Part shown: positions 56,153 to 64,000 of the stretch, in pieces
Layout of the letters: each line of letters begins with the position of its first letter
Numbering within the stretch: position 1 is the first letter of the stretch
Assembly (NCBI GenBank): GCA_026075535.2
Contig: AP026547.1
Coordinates: 372,001 to 436,000, forward strand
DNA from: Tricholoma matsutake
Lineage: Eukaryota > Basidiomycota > Agaricomycetes > Agaricales > Tricholomataceae
DNA length: 64,000 bases
Reading direction: 5' to 3'
The notes under the pieces: model-generated
Told to the model about the DNA's origin: nothing
What the model saw: only the letters and a program-made list of their open reading frames with translations
The model's database searches: none
Translations under genes and position numbers: made by a program

Positions 56153-56423
56153 GCATGGGGTGTGAGTGCTGTTGTCTGATGCATCATCATGTTGGGCTTT
56201 TAAAGTCGAGGGGGTTAGGCAGTTGTCATTGATGTTGTGCTGGTTGGCACACCAATAGGTGCTTACTCGGTGGGGATCTCCCTCCATGGGTCTCCTGGCA
56301 ACCCTCTGCCATCACCTAGGCCCCTTTCTATTTCCTGTCCATTCCAAGAGCCTCACATTAGATGGGGAGGAAGGTGGATGGGCATGGGTCACATAGTGTT
56401 GGTGTTACCTAGTAGTTAAGATG

Positions 56424-56471
56424 CTAAAAATGAAGGGAAACAATTAGTTAAATGAAAAGAAAACAACTCAC
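56424..56471 (-). other. Intron-like module
   Basis: Minus strand, 48 nt: donor GTGAGT after CTGCAG at 56471, branch-like TTTAACTAATTG, acceptor ATTTTTAG ending 56424. CATTTGGGC precedes the donor, as in the modules at 11042 and 62920. Confidence 0.5.
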
Positions 56472-56999
56472 CTGCAGCCCAAATGACAATAGATTTATTA
56501 GTCATGGGATGTAAGGTGGTGCAGCTAGTGCTTACCTGGCCCCCATGCACATTCACTGTCTCCCATTCATTGTTGTTGTTGTTGTTGTTGTTGTGATCAA
56601 CAACATCATATGATCAGGCACATGACCAGCTGTCAGTATCTGTAAACCTGTGGGTAAGGGTATCATGTTGCGCAGGTAGGGCAATGCCATACCCGTACCT
56701 GTGCCCCTGCATACCTGTAAGCAGAAACACACGATGTTACCTGTCCCTGTGCTGTGCCCTAAGCACAGAAAGCTGTCGCAATGACCAGGAGCAGAGGCAT
56801 CCTGAAAGAAGTTAGGAACCTCAAAGTGGCATGATGTGCAGTTGCCAAGACCTGAGAAAACCAGAAGAAAAAGCAACTGGAAAAAGACAAGCACAATGAA
56901 TGCGACAAGACATGACAAATCTTACAGAAGATAAAAGAACTGCTGATCTCCATAGGGGAAAATAGCACTGGCAAAAGGAACTTGAAAATGGCACCATGC

Positions 57000-58675
57000 A
57001 ACAGAATGAAGAACACTCATCGAGTGGCTACCCCGATCCATGACTACAGGACCCCAGACTATGATACTACCAGCACCAGAGTACCTATACCCAGGGAGAC
57101 CCCCCCTCAGGTAAAGATCAAAGAAATACCTGATCAAGAACTACTGGCAGACACAGGCATGGAAATATGAGCAATGGAAGAAACCCCTGAATGAGACATG
57201 ACCAAGGATGACTCACTATTGATCACATATGTGTGAGGCAAACCAGTCATCAGCCTATTTGGACCACCCACAGAACTTCCTCTGACCAAGGAACATCGAG
57301 AGCCAACACACAAGAACATTTGAAAAATGAATATAGATCACCAGGCTTATGAAAGGCAAGGACTCCCCACGGTACTTACTCAACTTGGACATATGGATCA
57401 GAGCAAAAACATCCATATCCCAATGACCAGCACATGAACAGGAGGAGGAAAGGAGACCAACAAACAGACCCTGGACAACTTACTACCACCAGAATACCAG
57501 AAGTACAGACTGGTATTCAAGAAGGCTGCATCCAAAAGATTCCTGGAATCAAAGTTGTGGGATCATGTGATCAATCTGAAAGAGGGCTTTGGACCAAAGG
57601 ATTGCAAAGTCTACCTGCTGATGCTGAAAGAACAAGAGAAACTCGACAAGTTTCTAGATGAAAACCTGGAAAAAGGATACATCTGACCATCAAAATCACC
57701 CATGGCATCCCCATTCTTCTTCATGTCAAAGAAGGACTCTGACACTCTATGACCTTGCCAAGACTATCACTACCTGAATGAAGGAACGGTCCTGAACAAC
57801 TACCCTCTACTGCTGATTGGAGACCTCTTGGACAAACTGAAGGGAGCAAGATTTTTCATGAAACTTGATATCTGATGGGGATATCATAACATATGGATAA
57901 AAAAAGGAGACGAGTGGAAAGCAGCATTTAAGACCAACTGAGGGCTATTTGAGCCAATGGTAATGTGCTTTGGGGTGTGCAACTCACCGGCGACATTCCA
58001 GGCGATGATGAATGATCTCTTCCAAGACATGATGGACAAAGGATGGCTCATCATATACATGGATGACATCTTGATCTTCTCAAAGATGAGAGAAGAACAC
58101 TGGATAAGGACCGAAAGAGTCCTTGAATGACTATGACAATGTGACCTCTACTTGAAAATAGAGAAGTGCAAGTTCAACATACAAGAAATCTACATCTTGG
58201 GCATGATCATCAGACCCAACGAACTTGCAATGGATAATATGAAGCTGGCTGGGATCAAAGACTGGCCCATGCCAAGAACGGTGAAGGATGTAAGATCCTT
58301 CCTAGGATTTGGAAACTTCTATTGAAGATTCATTGGACACTTCACGGACCTGGCCAAACCACTGAATAACTTGATGAAGAAGAACCAGAAATTTGAATGG
58401 ACAAATGACTGTAAGGAGTTGTTCAATGCACTGAAAAAGAGATTCAATGAAGCACTGTGGCTGCTGATGCAAGACACGATGAAACCATTCATGGTGGAAT
58501 CTGATGCCTCAAAATTTGCAATAGGCACAGTACTCAGACAACAGGATGCCAACAGAGACTGGCATCCCTGCAGCTATATTTCCCACTCTTTCCATGAAGC
58601 TGAAAGGAACTATGAAATATATGACAGGGAGCTATTAGGAATCATCTGGGCATTGGAAAACTGGACTACCTAGGA
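57000..58675 (+). pseudogene. pol: gypsy (Ty3-type) pol, degenerate and truncated in RNase H
   Basis: Protease-like LLADTG at about 57150. RT: LPPEYQKYRLVF near 57485, ARFFMKLDI near 57850, LFEPMVMCFGVCNSPATFQA near 57945 and the YMDD box at 58056-58067 with ILIFS. RNase H begins [18 protein letters not shown] near 58490 and stops at ALENWTT near 58668. Four TGA codons (57750, 57873, 57938, 58323) replace Arg in otherwise conserved strings. No LTR is seen. The 3' part is lost at the junction with a MITE. Confidence 0.8.
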
Positions 58676-59398
58676 CCGGTCCTTTCCGGTTAAAAGACTG
58701 AAAAAGACTGGTTACGACTGGTTTAGACCGATGTTTTGTCGTGAAATTTGTCGTATTAATATAACCCATATGTATCTTAGCAAATATTACCCAGACCTTA
58801 TAACCACTGTACAGATAGATAGACATTGTAATTCCCCATCATTCGGTCTAACTTTTAATACATTTCATCAACATTTGACTTGGCTATGATCAATATAAAA
58901 ATACATCTACTGAATGACTCATGCTGAACACCAAGAAATGTAATGTGACAACCATAAATTATGTGATGCATAGCATGCATTGACAAATGGTGGGAGTATT
59001 ATTATACATGTTAGTCCTATGATCATTAATAGAATCAAGCACATGATCAACATATGAGTAAGATGAAATGAAAATCAATCTGATACAACAAAATACTCAT
59101 ACAAAAATAAATTTGCTTATATCTTGCTCAATTCTTAACCATTTTTTATGAACCAGAGGTCGAATTCTCCGGATTTCATGTGGGAACATGGTCCAATATA
59201 TGTTTTCACGATTAAACTGGTCCTAACCAGTTTAGACCGGTTTTCTTCGGTTTTACAACATTTTTCAAAATGGAAAGACTGCTAACTGAACTGCAAAAGA
59301 CCGGTCCATAAATAGACCACTGGTCCAGTCTTTTCCAGTCCAATTCAGTCCAATTTCGGTCTTTTTTTCGGTCCCATGGACTGGACCCTTCAACACTA
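58665..59398. mobile_element. hAT MITE lacking its left end
   Basis: From about 58665 to 59398 it follows 36130-36869 throughout and ends CCCTTCAACACTA. The first ~100 bp are missing: the gypsy frame ENWTT joins the MITE at a shared ACTGGAC-like string. No left target copy can be seen, so a deletion or recombination formed the junction. Confidence 0.75.
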
Positions 59399-61200
59399 CT
59401 CAGCCTGAAACATGTTGTTGTAGTGTGGTCATGACCATGCCTATCCTGCCATGAGGTAGTTGCAGTATTGGTGGGACTAGGTGTATGCTGACTGTGAGGT
59501 TGCACAGCTGGTGGAGGTGCCTGTGAATCTGACTATATGCATGTTAATACAATAAATAAATGAGTTCAGGTATACTACAAACACTATGGAAGTGGGTATC
59601 TGCTTGCCCAAATGCATATGCCCCAGTCAAATCCTATATGGTGCTGGGGTTGCATATCCCTGACTATATGCTTGTCAATATGTATAAGGAATGACATGGT
59701 TGTGATGATGAACATGAGCATGTGCTCATGAGGCTGTCTGCTGGCCAGTAGCATTTACATGAGTGCATACTTGCGAGGCTGTCTGCTGGCCAAATTGTAT
59801 GTGCATTGCTGCAGCAGCATGTGGGCTGGGTAATTCATGATTCAATCCAGGGGAGTGGCCCTGTGGGCCATGTGAAACTGATTGCTCTGTCCCAGAGTAC
59901 TCTGTAAAATGCCTTCTGCCTGCACTCAAGCCTTATGTGCTCTGTCTCTGCAACCTCAGTGTATGAACCTTGAAGGATATGCCATTCACTAATGCTGGTG
60001 CATAGTCTGGTGCCATGAATTGGGATCCAGCCCTCTGGAGCTGCCCATGCCATATTCGCATTGCTTGTACAATATCTGCCTGACTGCTGACTTGTTGGCA
60101 AGGGTGTATGAGCACTGGTACTGTTCTTCCTCTGGAGTAGGGGATCCAGTGAGATTGGACTCCACATAGGCATCCTTGAATGCACTGGTGTTGTTCTCAT
60201 TGGTGAAGTCAGGTCGTGGTGGGTGTCCAATGCACTTTCCTGTGGGATGGGTACATCACTCTGAGGTTCCGCAAAATGCATGGGGGAGAAATCCACTGCA
60301 GATGCACGGTGAGTGGGGTTGCATCCTCTGCATGGGATGCCTGGGGCAGCACTCATTGCCAAACACTTTCAGCCTACTGGAATATCATTGCAGACCTCTG
60401 GATTCACCTGGGGTGTAGTGATGTTCCAAAAGCCACCAGTGTTCCCAGATGAACCCATTGGCCCACCAACATGTCCAGACAGTCATGTGGTTTCCTCAAC
60501 TTCAGGCAGAAGCACTTGTATACATAGCCCACTGCATGTCTCCCACCAGGGGGTGCTTCGACAAGAGTCATGTTTGGTATGGTTGCCTCCATAGGTCATG
60601 CCATGGAAGCAATGTGTGACGACCATTGTACCTTCATTTGTTCTGTTGCCTGTGGAGCCTCAACCCACCATCTTGTTCCTGTCCTCAGGTGTCTCTCTTG
60701 CTCTGCTACAAAGGTGTCTGTAAGCAATCCAGACCCATGTCCACTGTCAGTTCCTTTAGCTAGTGCCCTTGGATGTGTTGATCACCTAGCCCCCTTTGTT
60801 CTCTGTCCGCTCATATTATCTGGCATATGTGTAAAGAGTGTGAAAAAGCGAAAAGAATGACTAGAAAGAATGAAACAGATGACCTGACATGGAGAGAATG
60901 AGTGAAAAAGGGAGTGAGATACTGCATGTGTTGATGGGAGAGAGATATAAGGAACGGGGTGTCAGATCACAACATGTTTGTGATTCTATTGTGCAAAACA
61001 TCAGTACACTCTGCTCATTCCTTGTTTGTCTACCTCCAGATTCCCATCAAATTTCCATCAATCCCATCAATCCCTGAGAATGATGCACTCCCATCATTCC
61101 GACATCATGATGCAGCCATTCCATGTGTAGAAAGTCTTGATGCAGCCATATTCTCAATATGTATAAGGTGGATAGCTATTTTTAGCATACTATAGGTAGT
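59399..61200. other. Long stretch with only doubtful frames
   Basis: The longest frame is 175 aa on minus (59835-60362; His/Pro/Ser-rich, with a Trp-rich C-terminus ending in FTWPTGPLPW). On plus there is a 96-aa frame at 60570-60860. Neither shows a known domain. GAGGCTGTCTGCTGGCCA is repeated at about 59730 and 59776. It may be a decayed transposon; no ends were found. Confidence 0.35.
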
Positions 61201-61339
61201 AGGCCATCTTTCCCTTCATTGCACCCATCCCTTACTCTCTTGCAATGAAGGTATAGTTAATTATTCTCTCTGCTGTATATTACTAAGGTCCCTTACACTC
61301 TTGCAATAAAGATAACCTATTCCCTGAACTTTACACTCC

Positions 61340-61488
61340 CCCACAGAGTCCTGGAGGAATCCTGGTAGTCCTACCAGGAAGACCAGGAATCCTCCAGGAA
61401 TCCAGTGGGACTCACCAGGACTCACCAGGACTCCAGTAGGACTCACCAGGACTCCAGTGGGACTCACCAGGAATCTAGTGGGACTCAG
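61340..61488. repeat. Short tandem repeats of the GGACTCACCAGGA type
   Basis: About a dozen 11-16-bp units (AGTGGGACTCACCAGG, TCCTGGTAGTCC variants), preceded at 61331 by TTTACACTCCCCCAC, the reverse of the GTGGGGGAGTGTAAA junction also seen at 51430. Same layout as 51440-51612. Confidence 0.7.
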
Positions 61489-61595
61489 TACCCTAAAGTC
61501 ATACCATAATGGAAAGTCAATTTGAGATATCTTATGAGTTTCAAGTGCTTCAGACTTCATGAATTTCACAAAGTACCTACAAAATAAACTTGGTC

Positions 61596-61680
61596 AGAGC
61601 AGGGATTGAACTCCAGAACTGATGATCAGGAATCACATGACAAACCAAACAAGTGCTTAACCAGTTGAGCCACAGGAGAA
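61596..61680 (-). other. tRNA-like head
   Basis: Minus strand: TGGCTCAACTGGTTAAGC (61655-61672) is a good A-box/D-arm and GGAGTTCAATCCCT (61601-61614) a good B box, spacing about 50 bp. Acceptor strands do not pair well. Looks like a tRNA-derived promoter as in SINE-type retroposons. Confidence 0.45.
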
Positions 61681-61786
61681 TTATTAGCTGCCAATATAAA
61701 AATGTATTTATACCCTCAAACTCACACTTAGGTATTTCTCTCTCGAAGCTCACAATTAAGATCAAATAAAATTTATTAACTACATC

Positions 61787-62040
61787 CCTCACGTTGGATG
61801 CGAGGGATATGATACACCATTAATTACATAAAAAAAATCTCCCCCACACAAGGTGTGAGGGGGAGTCCTACAAGTATATACATATAAAACTAATCTCCCC
61901 TCGCGTTGAACGCAAGGGGAGCACTACAATTATAAAGAAAAAGAAAGAAAAACCCCTCACCCATGTAAAACGCGGGCGAGGGGGAAGGTATTACCATAAA
62001 TAAAAAATGAAAAAACCGCCCCATGCAAAATGCGGGGGCA
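61787..62040. repeat. Array of five C-rich/G-rich hairpins
   Basis: At about 61787-61807, 61840-61866, 61896-61922, 61953-61983 and 62018-62040. The best is CTCCCCTCGCG...CGCAAGGGGAG (11 bp with one G-U). Loops contain TTGAA, AAGG, TAAAA or CAAAA. Stems differ between units but stay paired. Spacers are short and AT-rich. Related to the array at 52.3-52.8 kb. Confidence 0.6.
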
Positions 62041-62292
62041 GCCTGGTGAGTCGTGCCTGTCATCCTGTCCCCATCGTCCTGGGTGCCAGGCCTTTGTTGT
62101 TGCTGTCCTCATCGTTGCTGTCCTGGGCATTGTTTCCGTGCTGCTCCTGGTTGCCGTGCCCTTCCTGGTTGCCGTGCCCTTCCTGGTTGCCATGCCCTTC
62201 CTGGTTGCCGTGCCCTTCCTGGTTGTCGTTGCCATCCTGGCCATCTCCCACTGTGTAGTGGTGGCCGTCATCGCCATTCCACCCACAATCCA

Positions 62293-62316
62293 CCCCATGA
62301 GCAGTGGCTCATGGGG
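62293..62316 (+). other. GAGC-loop-GCTC hairpin, copy e
   Basis: Perfect 10-bp stem CCCCATGAGC/GCTCATGGGG, loop AGTG. A weaker relative (CATGAGC-AGAG-GCTTGCAGG) is at about 62443-62462. Confidence 0.65.
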
Positions 62317-62521
62317 CTGGAGGCAGGTGGTGTGTCGTTGTCATCATCTGTTGTGGTTGGCGGCCGTGCTTTGCATTCTCGGGGTTCTGGTGCTGGTAGG
62401 CGGTGGCGTCGTCATTGTCATCGACTGCACACACTCACAATCCATGAGCAGAGGCTTGCAGGCGTGGGGTGGGTGTGTTGGGTTGTCTCGTGTCCAGCCA
62501 TCGTTACCAGTAGAGTAGAAC

Positions 62522-62584
62522 CTATAAAACAAACAAAATGAGTTAGTTAGTTTATAAAAACAAAAAGCAAACAAAAAGAATTAC
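62522..62584 (-). other. Intron-like module
   Basis: Minus strand, 63 nt: donor GTAATT at 62584, TTTGTTTGCTTTTTG string, branch-like TAAACTAACTAACT, acceptor GTTTTATAG ending 62522. Confidence 0.5.
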
Positions 62585-62588
62585 TTAG

Positions 62589-62621
62589 GGCCCAAACGAT
62601 GCGATCTGGATCGTTTGGGCC
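62589..62621 (-). other. Perfect exon-side hairpin
   Basis: GGCCCAAACGAT (62589-62600) and ATCGTTTGGGCC (62610-62621) pair over 12 bp without mismatch around a 9-nt loop. It ends 4 nt from the intron-like donor at 62584. Confidence 0.7.
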
Positions 62622-62659
62622 TGTGTTCCATCCAGTCTCATCGTAGTCAGTAGCTAGTA

Positions 62660-62706
62660 CTTAAAAAGTTGTCAGTGACCAAAAAAATAAGAGAAAAAAA
62701 ACTTAC
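62660..62706 (-). other. Intron-like module, weaker
   Basis: Minus strand, 47 nt: donor GTAAGT at 62706 after TTGGGCCATAA, branch-like CACTGAC, acceptor CTTTTTAAG ending 62660. Confidence 0.4.
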
Positions 62707-62919
62707 TTATGGCCCAAGAGACGTCCTTTGCCAGCCCTCCCTCTCTGCATTGTCATTCTCCATTTCTTCGTTCTTCATTCATCGTTTGTCACTTGTCGTC
62801 CGTCGTCTGTCGCTCACTCGTCATTTGTCGTTTGTCACTTGTCGTCTGTTGTCTGTCACTCACTTGTCATTTGTTGTTTGTTGTTTGGTGTCATCTTGTT
62901 GTCATGATATAGTTAGAAC

Positions 62920-62976
62920 CTAAAGAAGGAAAGAAAATATTAGTTAATTCAATAAAAAAAAAGTCAAAAACATTAC
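62920..62976 (-). other. Intron-like module
   Basis: Minus strand, 57 nt: donor GTAATG at 62976 after GGCACAG, branch-like TTAACTAAT, acceptor CTTCTTTAG ending 62920. The hairpin-like CCCAAACAACA...TGTTG...TTTGGG (62980-63011) is adjacent. Confidence 0.5.
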
Positions 62977-63232
62977 CTGTGCCCCAAACAACATCTGTTG
63001 TCATTTGGGCCCGAGGTGGTTCAAATACGGCCATTGGCGGCATTAGACGATGTGGTGGTGGCCATAGGAGCAGTGGTGTTGATGGAGGGGAGGCGGTGGA
63101 GGGGAGGTGGCGTCGTCGTTGAGAGTGGTGGTGATGTGGATGATGAGCTGGCAGTGTTGATGACACGGCTGTGTGCTTTGTCATGCACAGCCGCCCCAAT
63201 GCTACCTAGAGCAGTTAGTGGATATACATTGC

Positions 63233-63312
63233 AGAGCTATGTGGTGTAGTGGTTATATTGGCTGTGCTATGATGTTTTCATCTAATGCTGAGGGTTCATT
63301 TCTGGCTCATGA
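63233..63312 (+). other. tRNA-like head, outward-facing partner
   Basis: Plus strand: TGGTGTAGTGGTTATATTGG (A box region, 63242-63261) and GGGTTCATTTCTG (B-box-like, 63292-63304). It is followed by a GGATTCCTGG-type block, mirror-image to the arrangement at 61340-61680. Confidence 0.4.
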
Positions 63313-63346
63313 CATTTATTTTATTACTTAGTAGTAATAAAGACTC

Positions 63347-63480
63347 CTGGTTAAATCCCAGTGGAGTCCTGGTAGAGTCCTGGTGGATTCCTGGTACCAG
63401 AGTCCTGGGGAATTCCAGGAATTCCTCCTGGAAGAGTGTAATTTACCAGGAATCAACCAGGAATCCTCCTGGAATGGGAA
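63347..63480. repeat. Short tandem repeats of the GGAGTCCTGGT type
   Basis: Units GTGGAGTCCTGGTAGAGTCC, GGATTCCTGGTACCAG and GGAATTCCAGGAATTCC-like palindromes. AGAGTGTAATTTACCAGG and, later, GTGGGGGAGG (63546) recall the GTGGGGGAGTGTAAA junction at 51430 and 61335. Confidence 0.6.
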
Positions 63481-63599
63481 GAGCCAGGAATATATACTTG
63501 AGTCACAAATGGCTGGAACATTGGTTCCCAATAATCCAGGAATACGTGGGGGAGGACGAAGACCTCCCTATTCCTGTCTGTCTGTCTGACTACTGAGTG

Positions 63600-64000
63600 A
63601 GGTTCTCTAAGCAACATTTCAGCTCCCATCTATCAAAGAGTATGTGAATCCTTAGGAAATTACATGTGGGGTATCAGTGACTTGGATAGACTTGTAGCAT
63701 TTTACAGGCTAAACACCCTGTTAGAAACAACAGGACCAAAAGCTACTCAAAGGTTGGATCCATAGAGTTTGCTTAATGTGAACACTGATTATTCCCTATG
63801 TTGCAGTGCCAGAGACTTGGAACAGATCATAACACATCTTTTAAAGACAGGAGAGACACACCTCCAGGGGCCTTTTGAAGGCTCTAACACCATGTTGAAT
63901 GACCCGTGAGTAGCTCAAATTCTTTTAGCATACTTGTGATTGATTCAACTTTACCAGTTTTATTAAAGAAGGGGCCCCATTGAAGACATTGTTCCTCATG
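63600..64000 (+). pseudogene. Possible exons of an unrecognised gene running off the window
   Basis: A plus-strand frame reads GNYMWGISDLDRLVAFYRLN and TLLETTGPKATQRLD before TAG near 63762, then a plausible intron acceptor (TATGTTGCAG ending 63806) and RDLEQIITHLLKTGETHLQG. The amino-acid pattern looks real but the family is not recognised. It is cut by the window end. Confidence 0.3.

Larger units (their letters stand above)
56104..56920. repeat. Right part of the repeat split by the hAT, with hairpin and inverted copy
   Basis: Contains the perfect hairpin CTATGAGC-AGTG-GCTCATAG (56133-56152), an intron-like module on minus (56424-56471) with the hairpin-like GCCCAAATGAC beside it, a short (GTT)n tract and the inverse copy (56556-56870) of 51994-52274. 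No protein gene. Confidence 0.55.
62041..63232 (-). mobile_element. Body of the composite hairpin/intron element
   Basis: No protein is convincing, although a CAACCAGGAAGGGCA-type 18-bp unit is repeated five times (62150-62240, minus strand). Minus-strand order: hairpin 62980-63011, intron-like 62920-62976, a tract of GACRACARAYGAC short repeats (62760-62890), intron-like 62660-62706, hairpin 62589-62621, intron-like 62522-62584, then hairpins 62440-62460 and 62293-62316. It is bordered by tRNA-like heads that point outward. Confidence 0.5.

Noticed and set aside
61596..61680. Functional tRNA gene
   Set aside because: A and B boxes are good but the acceptor stem does not pair and no clean anticodon arm is formed; a tRNA-derived relic is more likely.
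62030..62541. Two 162-aa plus-strand frames rich in Leu/Val/Pro/Ala
   Set aside because: They come from an 18-bp GC-rich repeat and hairpin DNA read in two frames; neither shows a domain, and the transcribed-looking signals are on the other strand.

Overview
The window looks like a repeat-rich piece of a basidiomycete (Agaricomycetes-type) fungal chromosome. Spliceosomal introns of about 45-90 nt interrupt the few intact genes. The mobile elements include types I associate with this class: Plavaka-like CACTA, KDZ elements with cysteine clusters, PIF/Harbinger, Tc1/mariner, hAT, copia and gypsy. The genus cannot be named from the sequence. I see no rRNA, CRISPR, operon or bacterial feature, and no convincing functional tRNA gene.

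Three genes look intact. A Zn2Cys6-like coiled-coil protein (529 codons read, one intron) lies at 4.1-5.8 kb on the minus strand. A short-chain dehydrogenase/reductase (307 aa, four introns) lies at 19.3-20.4 kb on the minus strand. A HAD-domain/class II terpene cyclase (518 aa, five introns, one of them GC-AG) lies at 49.2-51.0 kb on the plus strand. The last two sit in short CpG-rich islands. Nearly everything else is CpG-poor mobile DNA whose coding frames are broken, repeatedly by TGA where a conserved arginine is expected (CGA to TGA).

Layout: 0-2.2 kb unknown gene with one nonsense codon; 2.2-4.1 kb GGGCCCA-type repeats; 4.1-7.6 kb divergent pair (Zn2Cys6-like gene and an IPGSP tandem-repeat protein); 8.0-16.1 kb Plavaka transposase split by a 2.1 kb insertion and by a complete 3.9 kb Harbinger element; 18.0-18.5 kb KDZ fragment; 20.9-24.1 kb Tc1/mariner element with a second gene; 24-27 kb degenerate KDZ-like and acidic reading frames; 27.3-28.6 and 32.5-33.9 kb two solo LTRs; 31.1-34.4 kb non-autonomous hAT nested in an older hAT; 35.0-40.8 kb full-length copia carrying a hAT MITE in gag; 41.4-42.5 kb gypsy gag remnant; 43.5-48.05 kb KDZ element; 53.3-56.1 kb autonomous-type but decayed hAT; 57.0-58.7 kb gypsy pol ending in a truncated MITE; 61.2-63.5 kb composite element.

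The least familiar signal is a dispersed family of non-coding modules at 10.5-11.6, 31.9-34.3, 51.2-53.3 plus 56.1-56.9, and 61.2-63.5 kb. Its members share T-rich intron-like segments with a TAACTAA-type branch point, exon-side GCCCAAA...TTTGGGC hairpins, short GAGC-loop-GCTC hairpins whose outer stems co-vary, and arrays of C-rich/G-rich hairpins. Several are bordered by tRNA-like heads and a shared LTR-like end. I know no named family with this organisation.
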